DNA of 35,342 bases, from the NCBI GenBank assembly GCA_025059745.1, contig JANXDH010000006.1:1-35342 (forward strand), in the 5' to 3' direction. The notes below the pieces were generated by a model. That model ran no database searches and was not told where the DNA came from. It saw only the letters and a program-made list of their open reading frames with translations. The DNA is from Aigarchaeota archaeon. Its GTDB lineage: Archaea; Thermoproteota; Nitrososphaeria_A; Caldarchaeales; Calditenuaceae. This document shows, piece by piece, positions 27,391 to 35,089 of the stretch. The first letter of the stretch is position 1. Each line of letters begins with the position of its first letter. A program made the translations under genes and the position numbers.

Positions 27391-28557
27391 TCAGATCGCC
27401 TCCGGGACTCCGCTCCGTTCAGCTGAGCGTATGTCATCTCCCTTAATAAGTTCTAAAATCAGCTCTCTGCTCACGCCCTGGTCCGTCCTCAGGTACATCA
27501 GGTACTTGCTCGCCTTCGGAATCTGATCGGCGATTATACGTACCGGATGCAGTCCCGCTCTCTCTGCGATGGGTGCGATCAGCTCAGCCATATTTATCGA
27601 TACGCCCTTTAACTTGACCATACCGATCACGATGAAGCACCGGCCGCCCTCCCTCAACACCCGGTGAATCTCTTCGAGCGTCTCGCGCATGAACTGACAA
27701 AACCTTTCTAAAGAGCTGGTATGGAACAACCGTCTCGCGACCTCGTGGTAGTCGTACCCCAAGAACCAGAGCCTCAACCAGTTGTCCCAGGCGTAAGTCT
27801 GCATCGTGAGGTACGGAGGTGACGTGACTACGAGATCCACGGACCCGTCATCCAACGGGGACCTCCTAGCGTCCGAATTATAGGCGTAACCCCTCATCAC
27901 TGGTAATCCGTTAGATAGTACCCTCTCGGCCTTCACCATGAGACATTCGAGGAGGTTCCGTCTGGGCTTTATCAGTCCCATCTCACTTATCGAGTTCCTC
28001 ACGTAGTTCGGCGACATTGAGAAGGAGTGGGAGCACCTCACGCTCAAGCTGACGGTGCTGGAGCCGTGTAATATTCCAAGTATCACAGCCTTTATGAAGT
28101 TGGAGGTGTCGTCGTCCTCATTAATCAACAGCTCTCTCGCGGCCAATAGTTGTTTCAGGGTGTACTTGCTGTAAAAGACCTTGACCTCGTCCGGTGCGTC
28201 GGTGCCGGTGAACCCCTCTATGAAGCTCCTATTCTCCGAGACCCAGTGTCGGACTTCATCGATCGAGACCGGCCGAACCTTCGCCCTCGTCAGCACGTAT
28301 GCCTCAGGCGCTAGATCGTTACCTATACCTACTCTACCGTGGATACACGCCTCTAGTGGAGAGGTCCCCTTCCCCGAGAACGGGTCGAAGACTACGTCTC
28401 CCTCCCTCGAGTATCTCAATATGAAGTACCGCGGGATCTCTGGTGGAAACGATCCTGTCCTCGAGCAGATGCTGTGTAGGGCGTGCGGACGGCCGCTATC
28501 ATAAGACTTCCAAGACCCATCCAGATCGTTACTCGATATGTATTGAAGTTGCTGCAA
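27391..28557 (-). CDS. SPPY-type (N4-cytosine-like) DNA methyltransferase
   Basis: A 388-aa SAM-dependent amino-methyltransferase. Motif I, DPFSGKGT (residues 58-65), is followed by GNDLAPEA, and motif IV, SPPY (246-249), in DLVVTSPPYLTMQTYAWDNW. The C-terminal EIHRVLREGGRCFIVIG corresponds to the later core strands. As in the gene at 7451, motif I precedes motif IV with about 180 residues between, which could hold the target-recognition part. The two are only distantly alike in sequence. S-P-P-Y suggests m4C modification; activity on RNA is an alternative. The start is TTG 28557. The promoter (TTAAAATA, 28586-28593) carries an inverted repeat just downstream. It forms a coupled pair with the winged-helix gene; no known restriction enzyme is visible. 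Confidence 0.85.
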   Translation of the reverse strand: MQQLQYISSNDLDGSWKSYDSGRPHALHSICSRTGSFPPEIPRYFILRYSREGDVVFDPFSGKGTSPLEACIHGRVGIGNDLAPEAYVLTRAKVRPVSIDEVRHWVSENRSFIEGFTGTDAPDEVKVFYSKYTLKQLLAARELLINEDDDTSNFIKAVILGILHGSSTVSLSVRCSHSFSMSPNYVRNSISEMGLIKPRRNLLECLMVKAERVLSNGLPVMRGYAYNSDARRSPLDDGSVDLVVTSPPYLTMQTYAWDNWLRLWFLGYDYHEVARRLFHTSSLERFCQFMRETLEEIHRVLREGGRCFIVIGMVKLKGVSINMAELIAPIAERAGLHPVRIIADQIPKASKYLMYLRTDQGVSRELILELIKGDDIRSAERSGVPEAI

Positions 28558-28560
28558 GTC

Positions 28561-28593
28561 CGGGGCTTTCCAACCCCGCCCTCTGTATTTTAA
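28561..28593 (-). promoter_or_regulatory. Methyltransferase promoter with inverted repeat
   Basis: A TATA-like TTAAAATA (28586-28593) is followed, between TATA and the predicted start site, by CCCCG/CGGGG repeats (28574-28578 and 28561-28565) around an 8-nt spacer. In DNA this could be an operator over the initiation region; in RNA it would be a hairpin just ahead of the TTG start if transcription begins early enough. Placement within the core promoter suggests repression. Confidence 0.4.
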
Positions 28594-28617
28594 GCACCGA
28601 TGTTGTTATATTATGAG

Positions 28618-28655
28618 CATTCTCAATAAAATTTGTAGAAATTATTAAGAGAATG
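28618..28655 (-). terminator. A+T-rich inverted repeat after the phosphoribosyltransferase gene
   Basis: CATTCTC (28618-28624) and GAGAATG (28649-28655) are exact complements, extended imperfectly by AATAA/TTATT, around an A+T-rich loop. It lies 30-70 bp beyond the phosphoribosyltransferase stop and ahead of the methyltransferase promoter, where a transcript end would be expected. Confidence 0.3.
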
Positions 28656-28685
28656 TCATGAAATTATTTGCAATTCATCGTGGAG

Positions 28686-29252
28686 TCAACGTCTCTTAAA
28701 GAGTGGGAGGACGCCTAGGTGGTATATGTCATGGGGTACCTCGCCCTCAGCTAAGATGACGGCTTTCTTCACGACCTTGCCCCCTGCAAGGGTAACTATC
28801 TCTTCTATCGCCCTGAAGGTCTCTCTCGTACTCACGATGTCGTCAACTATGCCGACTCTCCTGTTTCGGATCTTCTCGGCTTGCCGGCCGTCTATGCTCA
28901 ACTTGAGTCTCTCAGAGCTGGTCACCGGCCTGTACTCCACCACTATCGGATCCCTCATGAACGACTTGACGCCTTTCCTGCACACGATGTAGTACCGATG
29001 TCCTAGGATCTTCGCGATCTCGTGTGCCAGAGATACGCCCTTCGTCTCAGAGGTCACCAGAACCTCGCAATCTGAGAGGACCTCCGCGAGTCTCTTCGCG
29101 CAGTGTGAGATGAACTCCAAGTCACCCAAGCTATCGAAGTAAGCTATCCACGTGTCCGGCGAGACCTGTATCAGTGGTAGCCTTCGCCTCAGACCGGCGA
29201 TATCCAGATCAAAAAAGACCTGGCCCTCGTAAGGCACTATTACTGCAGTCAT
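28686..29252 (-). CDS. Purine-type phosphoribosyltransferase (Apt/Hpt-like)
   Basis: A protein of about 188 aa with the type I phosphoribosyltransferase fold. The PRPP loop is VGIVDDIVSTRET (about residues 133-145), and an earlier VLVTSETKGVSLAHEIAKILG is the pyrophosphate-loop region. This resembles adenine or hypoxanthine/guanine phosphoribosyltransferases of archaea, which return bases to nucleotides. The base specificity is uncertain, and orotate phosphoribosyltransferase is less likely because of the layout. A TTG one codon upstream (29255) is possible, but the TATA (TATTTATTATTAC, 29271-29283) places transcription start at ATG 29252, predicting a leaderless message. Confidence 0.88.
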   Translation of the reverse strand: MTAVIVPYEGQVFFDLDIAGLRRRLPLIQVSPDTWIAYFDSLGDLEFISHCAKRLAEVLSDCEVLVTSETKGVSLAHEIAKILGHRYYIVCRKGVKSFMRDPIVVEYRPVTSSERLKLSIDGRQAEKIRNRRVGIVDDIVSTRETFRAIEEIVTLAGGKVVKKAVILAEGEVPHDIYHLGVLPLFKRR

Positions 29253-29301
29253 CAATGGCCATGTTTACGAGTAATAATAAATATCTTTACATAAAGGTGG
29301 G

Positions 29302-29322
29302 AGTGCTCGGCTAACGAGCACT
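29302..29322 (-). terminator. 8-bp hairpin at the stop codon of the CocE-like gene
   Basis: AGTGCTCG (29302-29309) and CGAGCACT (29315-29322) are exact complements around a 5-nt loop that contains the stop codon of the upstream hydrolase gene. It is likely a 3'-end structure or termination aid between the hydrolase and the phosphoribosyltransferase promoter. Confidence 0.45.
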
Positions 29323-30984
29323 TATGATGGGTAAGAGGAGGTGGGACTGGTTCCCCGGGTCCCGGTAGATCCTGTGGACCACGGTCATGTTGCTGCACAC
29401 GTGCCAAGGGTGGTGCATCCTCCCGTGGGCTGGTACTGCGAAACCCGGGTAATCCGCGCTCGTTATCTCGAGCTTGATACGATGTCCCTTCTTGAAGACG
29501 TTCGAGGTCGGTGCGAGAGAGATCGCGTACTCGTATACCCTCATAGGTTCCACTGGCACGGCCTTGGTGTGTGGATGGTATGGTGCCCATGGTCTGGACC
29601 TGGCCTCGTCGACCTCCCTGTGGGATGCCTTGAGAAATCCCTTCGTTAGCTCCACCTCGGTCCCGTCTGGGGCGACGTCCCTCAACGAGACTATCCAGTT
29701 GGTATCTGTTTTGTCAATGGAAGCGAAGAGGTAGAGTGCGATCGGGCCTGTCACTTCAGTATCGGAGTCTAGAGGCCGAGTAGCGTAACTGATGGACTCA
29801 ATCTTGGTCGTCTCATATAGGGGCCTGTGAACGAAGACGTCCGGATCTGAGGTATGAGATTCAGGAGTCGTATCGAGTAGACCCCACCTCCTGAGGTAAA
29901 ACTTAGTCCACTTGGTCCCGGGGATCGGCCATTCGGTCTCGTATCTGTACCTATTCTCTCCCATCACGTAGATCTTTATAGGCGGTTCATTCATGACCTC
30001 GGTATCGATGCCCTTCAACCAGTAATCGAACCACCTCAGCGCCTCTTCGTTGAAGTCCCTCGGTAAGGGGTGCCAAGTGTCGATCGGTCCGTCTATCAGG
30101 AGCTTCTTGGGAGCCTTTATCCCCTCGTACAATATGAACGAGCCGACGAGGTGCATGTGTGCGTATGCGAACCAGCCCGACCGTATGTAGCAGGGGACCT
30201 TTATCTTATCGAGTTTGGTGTACGCGGACCTCTCCCAATAGAAGGGGCCGTCGAGGGGGTTGAGCACGATGTCTAAGAAGCAGGGGCACTTGTTCGGCTT
30301 ATCGACTACGGCGTATATCGACGGGTACATCCAGAGATCGGGGTCCTGCTTTGCCGACTCGAGTAGGACATTGAACTGCTCAGGGGGTGTAGTCTTCCTG
30401 ACTATGGAGACCGACCTCTCTGCACCGATAGGCGTGGTATAAAGGTAGTAGAAGAAGGTCTGGAGTATACCTCCGTGATGCGTCGCCTCCCGGTAGAAAT
30501 CAGCGACAGCGTTCCACGGCATTATCACCTTCAGGTGAGGGGGTTGTTCAGCCGCTACGCTCAGCTGTACCGTACCGTAATAGGAGATGCCCACCATTCC
30601 CACTTTACCGTCACACCAAGGTTGACCTGCGACCCACTCGATCAGGTCGTAGCCGTCCTCAGCCTCCTTCTTGGACATCCATCCGTAGTACTCTCCCTCT
30701 GACCTGCCGGTCCCCCTGCAGTCAGCGATGACGTGCGCGTACCCTCTCGACGCGAAGAAGTATGGGTCTCCTGACTCTATCGGCCTGGCTAACTGGTGAA
30801 GGTGAGACTCTGGAGGCTGCGGAGGTATCGGGAGCGACTGCATCCCCTTCCCGTAAGGTGAGATAGAGACCAACGCTGGGAATCTACCCTCTGACTTAGG
30901 ACGGAATATGTCGACTGCCAACCGTACTCCGTCGCGCATCGGTACGAAAACGTCCCTCTCTACGATCACGTTACTTTCATTCAC
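29311..30984 (-). CDS. CocE/NonD family alpha/beta hydrolase
   Basis: A 557-aa X-Pro dipeptidyl-peptidase/cocaine-esterase-like hydrolase. The N-terminal alpha/beta-hydrolase domain has PMRDGVRLAVDIFRP, the oxyanion segment ISPYGKG, VIADCRGTGRSEG and the nucleophile elbow GISYYG with Ser134. The C-terminal half is the jelly-roll domain of the family (GPIALYLFASIDKTDTNWIVSLRDV ... GHRIKLEITSADYPGF). No signal peptide is seen, so it is probably cytoplasmic. The substrate (peptide, ester or acyl group) cannot be assigned. Start codon is GTG 30984, with TTATAGG (31014-31020) about 30 bp upstream. It sits at the edge of the A+T-rich region but has backbone composition. Confidence 0.92.
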   Translation of the reverse strand: MNESNVIVERDVFVPMRDGVRLAVDIFRPKSEGRFPALVSISPYGKGMQSLPIPPQPPESHLHQLARPIESGDPYFFASRGYAHVIADCRGTGRSEGEYYGWMSKKEAEDGYDLIEWVAGQPWCDGKVGMVGISYYGTVQLSVAAEQPPHLKVIMPWNAVADFYREATHHGGILQTFFYYLYTTPIGAERSVSIVRKTTPPEQFNVLLESAKQDPDLWMYPSIYAVVDKPNKCPCFLDIVLNPLDGPFYWERSAYTKLDKIKVPCYIRSGWFAYAHMHLVGSFILYEGIKAPKKLLIDGPIDTWHPLPRDFNEEALRWFDYWLKGIDTEVMNEPPIKIYVMGENRYRYETEWPIPGTKWTKFYLRRWGLLDTTPESHTSDPDVFVHRPLYETTKIESISYATRPLDSDTEVTGPIALYLFASIDKTDTNWIVSLRDVAPDGTEVELTKGFLKASHREVDEARSRPWAPYHPHTKAVPVEPMRVYEYAISLAPTSNVFKKGHRIKLEITSADYPGFAVPAHGRMHHPWHVCSNMTVVHRIYRDPGNQSHLLLPIISAR

Positions 30985-31082
30985 ACCAAATGCACCACGA
31001 GGCGCTATCGCGGCCTATAAGACGAGGTGTTTTAGTAAGCGGGGATCCCATACTCTGTCACTTAGTGTTAGGATATTTGAAG

Positions 31083-31151
31083 CTTATAAAATTACAGTTA
31101 CTTTCTATGTGGAACTCAGGAGGGCTGGTGCGTCCATATTATCGTGATTAA
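31083..31151 (+). promoter_or_regulatory. TATA box with a 14-codon open frame (gap 30985-31384)
   Basis: CTTATAAA (31083-31090) is a good TATA element, followed at leaderless distance by ATG 31107, but that frame stops after 14 codons (MWNSGGLVRPYYRD). This could be a live promoter with a leader peptide or the remains of a gene start. The rest of the 400-bp gap has coding-like pieces in different frames, such as a stretch at about 31152-31235 reading RALQCILRGYRYGVLIGS, but no complete gene. Confidence 0.25.
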
Positions 31152-31196
31152 ACCCGGTTCATAGAGCTCTTCAATGTATTTTGAGGGGCTATCGGT

Positions 31197-31391
31197 ATGG
31201 TGTCCTCATCGGTTCGATTGCCGAAGGAAAGCCCGTATAGTCTTTATTCAATGATTGGCCGTATCACTGGAGAGCTAGGCTTCAATCGTAGACCTAGACA
31301 ATTCACTCAAATACCGCTTGATCAGATATTATCGAACACATCGGCAATACTAATAAATATTGCCCCAATTAAGCAGTTAAACGTATGCTGA
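31197..31391 (+). CDS. Doubtful 64-aa open frame
   Basis: A 64-codon frame from ATG to a TGA that overlaps the next gene's ATG (ATGcTGA arrangement). The product is polar, then hydrophobic at the end (SAILINIAPIKQLNVC). I recognise no family. The overlap looks like translational coupling, but the second promoter-like element inside it (31343-31364) argues that the next gene starts its own transcript. It may be a fragment of a decayed gene. Low confidence. Confidence 0.25.
   Translation: MVSSSVRLPKESPYSLYSMIGRITGELGFNRRPRQFTQIPLDQILSNTSAILINIAPIKQLNVC
31343..31364. promoter_or_regulatory. Inverted repeat flanking the TATA box of the 218-aa gene
   Basis: GGCAATA (31343-31349) and TATTGCC (31358-31364) are exact complements with an 8-nt spacer CTAATAAA, so the TATA-like AATAAATA lies across the centre of the repeat. 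The distance to ATG 31385 (about 27 bp) fits a leaderless start. A factor binding this palindrome would block the TATA-binding protein directly. Confidence 0.4.
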
Positions 31392-32041
31392 CCTGTGACG
31401 AGTTGCTTGGCGTCATCAGGATAGGTCGTAGGAACGGAAAAATAAGATTGCTGTCGAACGTAAAAAGGGGGTTGCTTTTCGCCGCTTTTAGCTATACTAA
31501 GAGAGGAAATTTTATAAGGAATCCAGTAGTCCTGAAGGCACTCAACCCTATTCTGGATTACCTGAAAGATGATAAGACGGAGGTACTTGCTGGCTCTTCT
31601 AATTATGGAATAGGAGTACAAGCGACCCGAGGCTCAGATATAAAAAGAGTTTCTAGGTCTGAGACAGATAACCGATATTTTCCTATGCGCCTTAAAGAAT
31701 ACGTTTACCGGTGCTTGAACAAGTTGTCCAGGAGTCCTGAAATAAAGAGGGAGGTCAATCCTTTGAACATACACATCTTGAGGCTATTGGTTAAGATTCC
31801 AGTTGAGGCGAGTAGTAATCTCCTCTCAGCCGCCACGAGGGTCGTAAGGGAGGTAATGGAGGCTATGAGTCCCAAGCTTAGGTTGATGAGAACAGGGTTG
31901 ACCCATGCATGGAAGAATAGTCAATTAGCTCAATTATGGGGACATAAGGATGCGTTGAGGTGGAGAGATGACCCCGCATACTCGTTGTACTGGGGGGCGA
32001 CCATAATGAACTGGCCGAAGGCCTTTGATACTCCTACGTAG
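31385..32041 (+). CDS. Uncharacterised 218-aa basic protein
   Basis: I do not recognise this protein. It is basic and rich in Arg/Lys in the first half (IRIGRRNGKIRLLSNVKRG). It has a helical middle (LLSAATRVVREVMEAM) and a tryptophan-rich end (AWKNSQLAQLWGHKDALRWRDD ... YWGATIMNWPKAF). No signal peptide, membrane helix or metal motif is evident. Codon use is intermediate between the backbone and the A+T-rich island. Its own TATA sits inside an inverted repeat. It precedes the nucleotide-sugar genes on the same strand, so it may belong to the surface-glycan island; it may also be a truncated gene, because coding-like fragments follow directly in other frames. Confidence 0.5.
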   Translation: MLTCDELLGVIRIGRRNGKIRLLSNVKRGLLFAAFSYTKRGNFIRNPVVLKALNPILDYLKDDKTEVLAGSSNYGIGVQATRGSDIKRVSRSETDNRYFPMRLKEYVYRCLNKLSRSPEIKREVNPLNIHILRLLVKIPVEASSNLLSAATRVVREVMEAMSPKLRLMRTGLTHAWKNSQLAQLWGHKDALRWRDDPAYSLYWGATIMNWPKAFDTPT

Positions 32042-32084
32042 GATAGCTGAGAACTTCTGTGAGCCCCTCCCCGTTCACGGATAA

Positions 32085-32234
32085 GGCGATGATAGTCGGT
32101 ATAACGGGTCGTTTTTCAGGCCGACATTACGAAAGACCAATGACTCATTGGACAGAAACATAGAATTGATCTCTGGTGAAACATTGCAGGAAACTTTTGA
32201 CTTGCATTTCAATGAGGCGGTCCGCATTGGATAA
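32085..32234 (+). pseudogene. Possible C-terminal gene remnant
   Basis: Between the 218-aa gene and the sugar dehydrase, one frame is open for 49 codons up to TAA 32232-32234 and reads like real protein (RNIELISGETLQETFDLHF). It has no credible start codon and overlaps the first codons of the next gene. In the same frame, 32013-32084 reads RRIAENFCEPLPVHG before a stop. Another short frame (MIVGITGRFSG, from 32089) also looks coding-like. These are best explained as remains of one or more broken genes. I cannot name the family. Confidence 0.25.
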
Positions 32235-33528
32235 TGCACAGTTTCAACTTTTGAGTGAGATAGAAAAGCTACTGAGAGAGTATTATGAGAAAGAGCAAGA
32301 TAGGCGTCCATCAAATCGATATGAGATAAGAACTAACAGCGTGCTTTTTGATCATCGTGAGGTGATATCAGCACTTAAAGTACTTCTCAGTGGTTGGATC
32401 ACACAAGGTCCTTTAACTATAGAACTTGAAGAAAAGTTTGCGAGATATTATGGAGTAAAACACGCAGTATCTGTTAACTCAGGTTCGTCAGCGAACTTGG
32501 TGTCCATTATGGCGCTAGCCCATGACTCGCTGGGAAGCGAAAGAATAAAGCCAGGCGATGAGGTGATAACGTCACCCGTAACGTTCCCCACGTCGGTTTT
32601 TCCGATAATACAAGCTGGCGCTATACCCGTATTCATTGATGTGGATGAGACGATGTGCATGAGCGCTGATCTCGTTGAAGAAGCAATCTCTGACCGCACA
32701 AAGGCCATTTTACCAGTCCATCTTCTTGGTCATCCATGTGATATGCCCAAAATTCTCAAACACGGGTATCCTGTAGTTGAGGACGCTTGCGAGAGTCATG
32801 GTGCGGAATGTTACAGCAAAAAGGTTGGAGCGTGGGGAAAATTAGGTACGTTCAGCTTGTTTGCGGCTCACCATATAACGATGGGCGAGGGAGGGATGAT
32901 AGTGACCAATGACGATACGATAGCCGATTTAGCTCGCAGCATTAGGGCATTTGGTAGGGTCATCGACGTGGCTAGAGATCCATATGCGGCGCAAGAGTTG
33001 GGCACGCGTTGGAAAGAGTTATTTCCGGAGCTCGGACCATTTGATATAAGACAAACCTATGATAAGCTCGGCTATGGGTTAAAGATTACCGATATACAGG
33101 CTGCTATTGGATTAGAGCAGTTGAATAAGCTCGATAAATTTATAGAAGCTCGGAGGAGAAATGCAGAGTACCTCAGAAAGGGGTTGGAAGAGTTCAACCA
33201 CCTGATCAGATTACCAATAGAGAAAGATTGGGCTAAACATACCTATCATCACTTTGCTATCCTGGTCAGAGAGGACGCACCGTTCACAAGGCTAGAACTC
33301 GTTAACTATCTGGAAGCAAATGGTATAGAGACTAGACCCATTGAAGCTGGTAATATGGTTGATCAGCCTTGCATGAGAGGAGTTCGATATAGAGTCGTAG
33401 GCAATCTTAGGAACTCTCAGCTGATAAGGAAGAACGGATTCTTCATAGGCTGCCATCCAAGCTTGTCTAAAGACGACCTCGATTACGTAATTTTAACATT
33501 CGAAAACTTCTTTAGAGGTTACCGCTAG
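32212..33528 (+). CDS. RfbH/E1-type NDP-sugar 3-dehydrase (DegT family)
   Basis: A PLP/PMP enzyme of the DegT/DnrJ/EryC1 family, closest by eye to RfbH (CDP-6-deoxy-4-hexulose 3-dehydrase, E1), which removes the C3 hydroxyl on the way to 3,6-dideoxysugars. The usual PLP lysine is replaced by histidine in AAHHITMGEGG; this is His220 if translation starts at ATG 32212, the same number as in Yersinia E1. The ends also match RfbH (YRVVGNLRNSQLI, LDYVILTFENFF). Unlike RfbH, the loop after RAFGR has no cysteines, so the [2Fe-2S] site appears missing, as in ColD-type dehydrases. A GTG at 32176 would add 12 residues; I prefer ATG 32212 from family length (438 aa). Composition is A+T rich. Confidence 0.85.
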   Translation: MRRSALDNAQFQLLSEIEKLLREYYEKEQDRRPSNRYEIRTNSVLFDHREVISALKVLLSGWITQGPLTIELEEKFARYYGVKHAVSVNSGSSANLVSIMALAHDSLGSERIKPGDEVITSPVTFPTSVFPIIQAGAIPVFIDVDETMCMSADLVEEAISDRTKAILPVHLLGHPCDMPKILKHGYPVVEDACESHGAECYSKKVGAWGKLGTFSLFAAHHITMGEGGMIVTNDDTIADLARSIRAFGRVIDVARDPYAAQELGTRWKELFPELGPFDIRQTYDKLGYGLKITDIQAAIGLEQLNKLDKFIEARRRNAEYLRKGLEEFNHLIRLPIEKDWAKHTYHHFAILVREDAPFTRLELVNYLEANGIETRPIEAGNMVDQPCMRGVRYRVVGNLRNSQLIRKNGFFIGCHPSLSKDDLDYVILTFENFFRGYR

Positions 33529-33627
33529 ATTCAATGTTGAAAGTTCTTAAACAGAGTTAGATGTTGGGGTATAGACGGTGGGTCGTCGTTGGGCTCACTG
33601 ATCAACGAGTTCAACCAAGGGTAAGAC

Positions 33628-33798
33628 GTGGCGGGGACCAGGACCGCGATTATAATAATAGCCTATTTGATCGGAATATACATTGGACGCGCTGATCCTG
33701 AAAGCCAACATCTTATGAGGCATACACAATGCTCGAAGTTAATGTCGTGCCTTGAGGTGATCATAGGGAATTGCCCGAGAGGTTTCTGTGTGCCCTAA
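33628..33798 (+). CDS. Small cysteine-containing membrane protein candidate
   Basis: In the 260-bp gap between the dehydrase and the GT4 gene, a GTG-initiated frame of 56 codons encodes a short N-terminal region, a hydrophobic segment (AIIIIAYLIGIYIG) and then a tail with four cysteines (TQCSK, MSCLE, GNCPRGFC). It resembles a small anchored or exported protein. The stop overlaps the longest version of the next gene. No TATA or convincing ribosome-binding site precedes it, so it may be a chance frame. The rest of the gap (33529-33627) shows nothing I can assign. Confidence 0.3.
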   Translation: MAGTRTAIIIIAYLIGIYIGRADPESQHLMRHTQCSKLMSCLEVIIGNCPRGFCVP

Positions 33799-33820
33799 AC
33801 CCAGCCCATCTAATGTTGTG

Positions 33821-35056
33821 ATGACCAGTAAGTCTAACCGAGTGATTGTATTGGGCGCTTCGCTTGCGAAAAAGGACGGTATCTCAAGAATAGTCTCGGA
33901 CCTTAGCGCGTTTCTTAAGGGACGATTAACGATTATTACGGACAGGTATCAACCATCCAGTACTTTTAGGGTGAGTGAGGAGAGTACCATAATAGAGTGC
34001 GGAATGTTATCGCTGAAAAATGATGTACTGAAGTACCTCCTCCCATTTATATTCAATACTGTTAAGATGGTCGTTCTATTAATAACAATGGCTGCAAAAT
34101 CAAGCGCTACAAGGCGTGATTTAGTTCTAAACACGCATACGTTCAAGGCGTTGATAGTAGCAGCCATTGCAAAAATAGCCCTGTTACGTCCCTCGAATGT
34201 TCGTCTTATTAGCGTCATTTACGACCTAGATGATTTCTTTTATTTTAAAGAGAGATTTAGAGGGATCTTCATGCTATTTTTATTGTTATTTCTACGGTTA
34301 AACGTGGTAGATCGTATAGTGGTTTTGGACAACAGGGTCGCTAAATCAATTGGAGAGGTAATACGACCTATTGGTGACAAAAAGATCTCTGTAATCAGAG
34401 TCGGAGTCAGCCCATCGCTATTAAAGCTAGCTGAAATGAATAATTTGTCTCCCTCACAAGAGATATCTCAATTATTAAGAGGGGCAAGCGGGGGTAAAAT
34501 CAAGCTCTTCTTCCACGCAATATTAATACCTCGTAGGAGGCTGGAAGATCTGTTGTATGCGCTTAACTTGGTCATAAAAACTAGAAAAGACGTAATACTG
34601 TTTATTGGAGGTTCCCTAAAAACTGACACTAATTATACTAATTACATTTTTCATCTTGTTGATAAATTATCATTAAATGAGTATTGCGTTTTTCTAGATC
34701 AATTGTCAGAGACGGACCTTGCTTACATGTACAAAACAATCGATATCTTCATTTTTCCTTGTGCGAATCAAACATGGGGCATCGCTCCGTTGGAAGCGAT
34801 GGTCTTCGGAAAACCGTGTATCGTCTCAACCGGTTCCGGTGTGTCTGAAGTATTGACAGAGGATCTTGCACTTTTAGTGCCTCCATTTAGCCCTGAAAAG
34901 ATTGCCGAGGCCGTTTTAAAACTTATAGAATCTGAAGAACTTCGAAATAGGATAGGTTCAGATGCTAGGACTCACGTGTTGAAGAGTTTGACTTTTGAGA
35001 GGACGGTGGATGAACTTGTTAGCTTATTCAATGAACGCGTATCCTACTCAAAATGA
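33821..35056 (+). CDS. GT4-family glycosyltransferase (island)
   Basis: A GT-B glycosyltransferase of about 411 aa. The N-terminal domain begins RVIVLGASLAKKDGISRIV, with a hydrophobic stretch (about residues 140-160) that may touch the membrane. The C-terminal domain has HAILIPRRRLEDLLYAL and FIFPCANQTWGIAPLEAMVFG. The first Glu of the E-x7-E motif is Gln here (Q-T-W-G-x4-E), as I recall in some archaeal GT4 enzymes. I prefer ATG 33821 over GTG 33788 because the extra residues (CPKPSPSNVV) are unlike a family start. It lies between a dideoxysugar-type dehydrase and a nucleotidyltransferase, so it probably transfers an island sugar to a lipid-linked glycan. Clearly A+T rich. Confidence 0.88.
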   Translation: MTSKSNRVIVLGASLAKKDGISRIVSDLSAFLKGRLTIITDRYQPSSTFRVSEESTIIECGMLSLKNDVLKYLLPFIFNTVKMVVLLITMAAKSSATRRDLVLNTHTFKALIVAAIAKIALLRPSNVRLISVIYDLDDFFYFKERFRGIFMLFLLLFLRLNVVDRIVVLDNRVAKSIGEVIRPIGDKKISVIRVGVSPSLLKLAEMNNLSPSQEISQLLRGASGGKIKLFFHAILIPRRRLEDLLYALNLVIKTRKDVILFIGGSLKTDTNYTNYIFHLVDKLSLNEYCVFLDQLSETDLAYMYKTIDIFIFPCANQTWGIAPLEAMVFGKPCIVSTGSGVSEVLTEDLALLVPPFSPEKIAEAVLKLIESEELRNRIGSDARTHVLKSLTFERTVDELVSLFNERVSYSK

Positions 35057-35089
35057 CGTCATGCCTCAAATATCTTTAATGGGCCGTTG

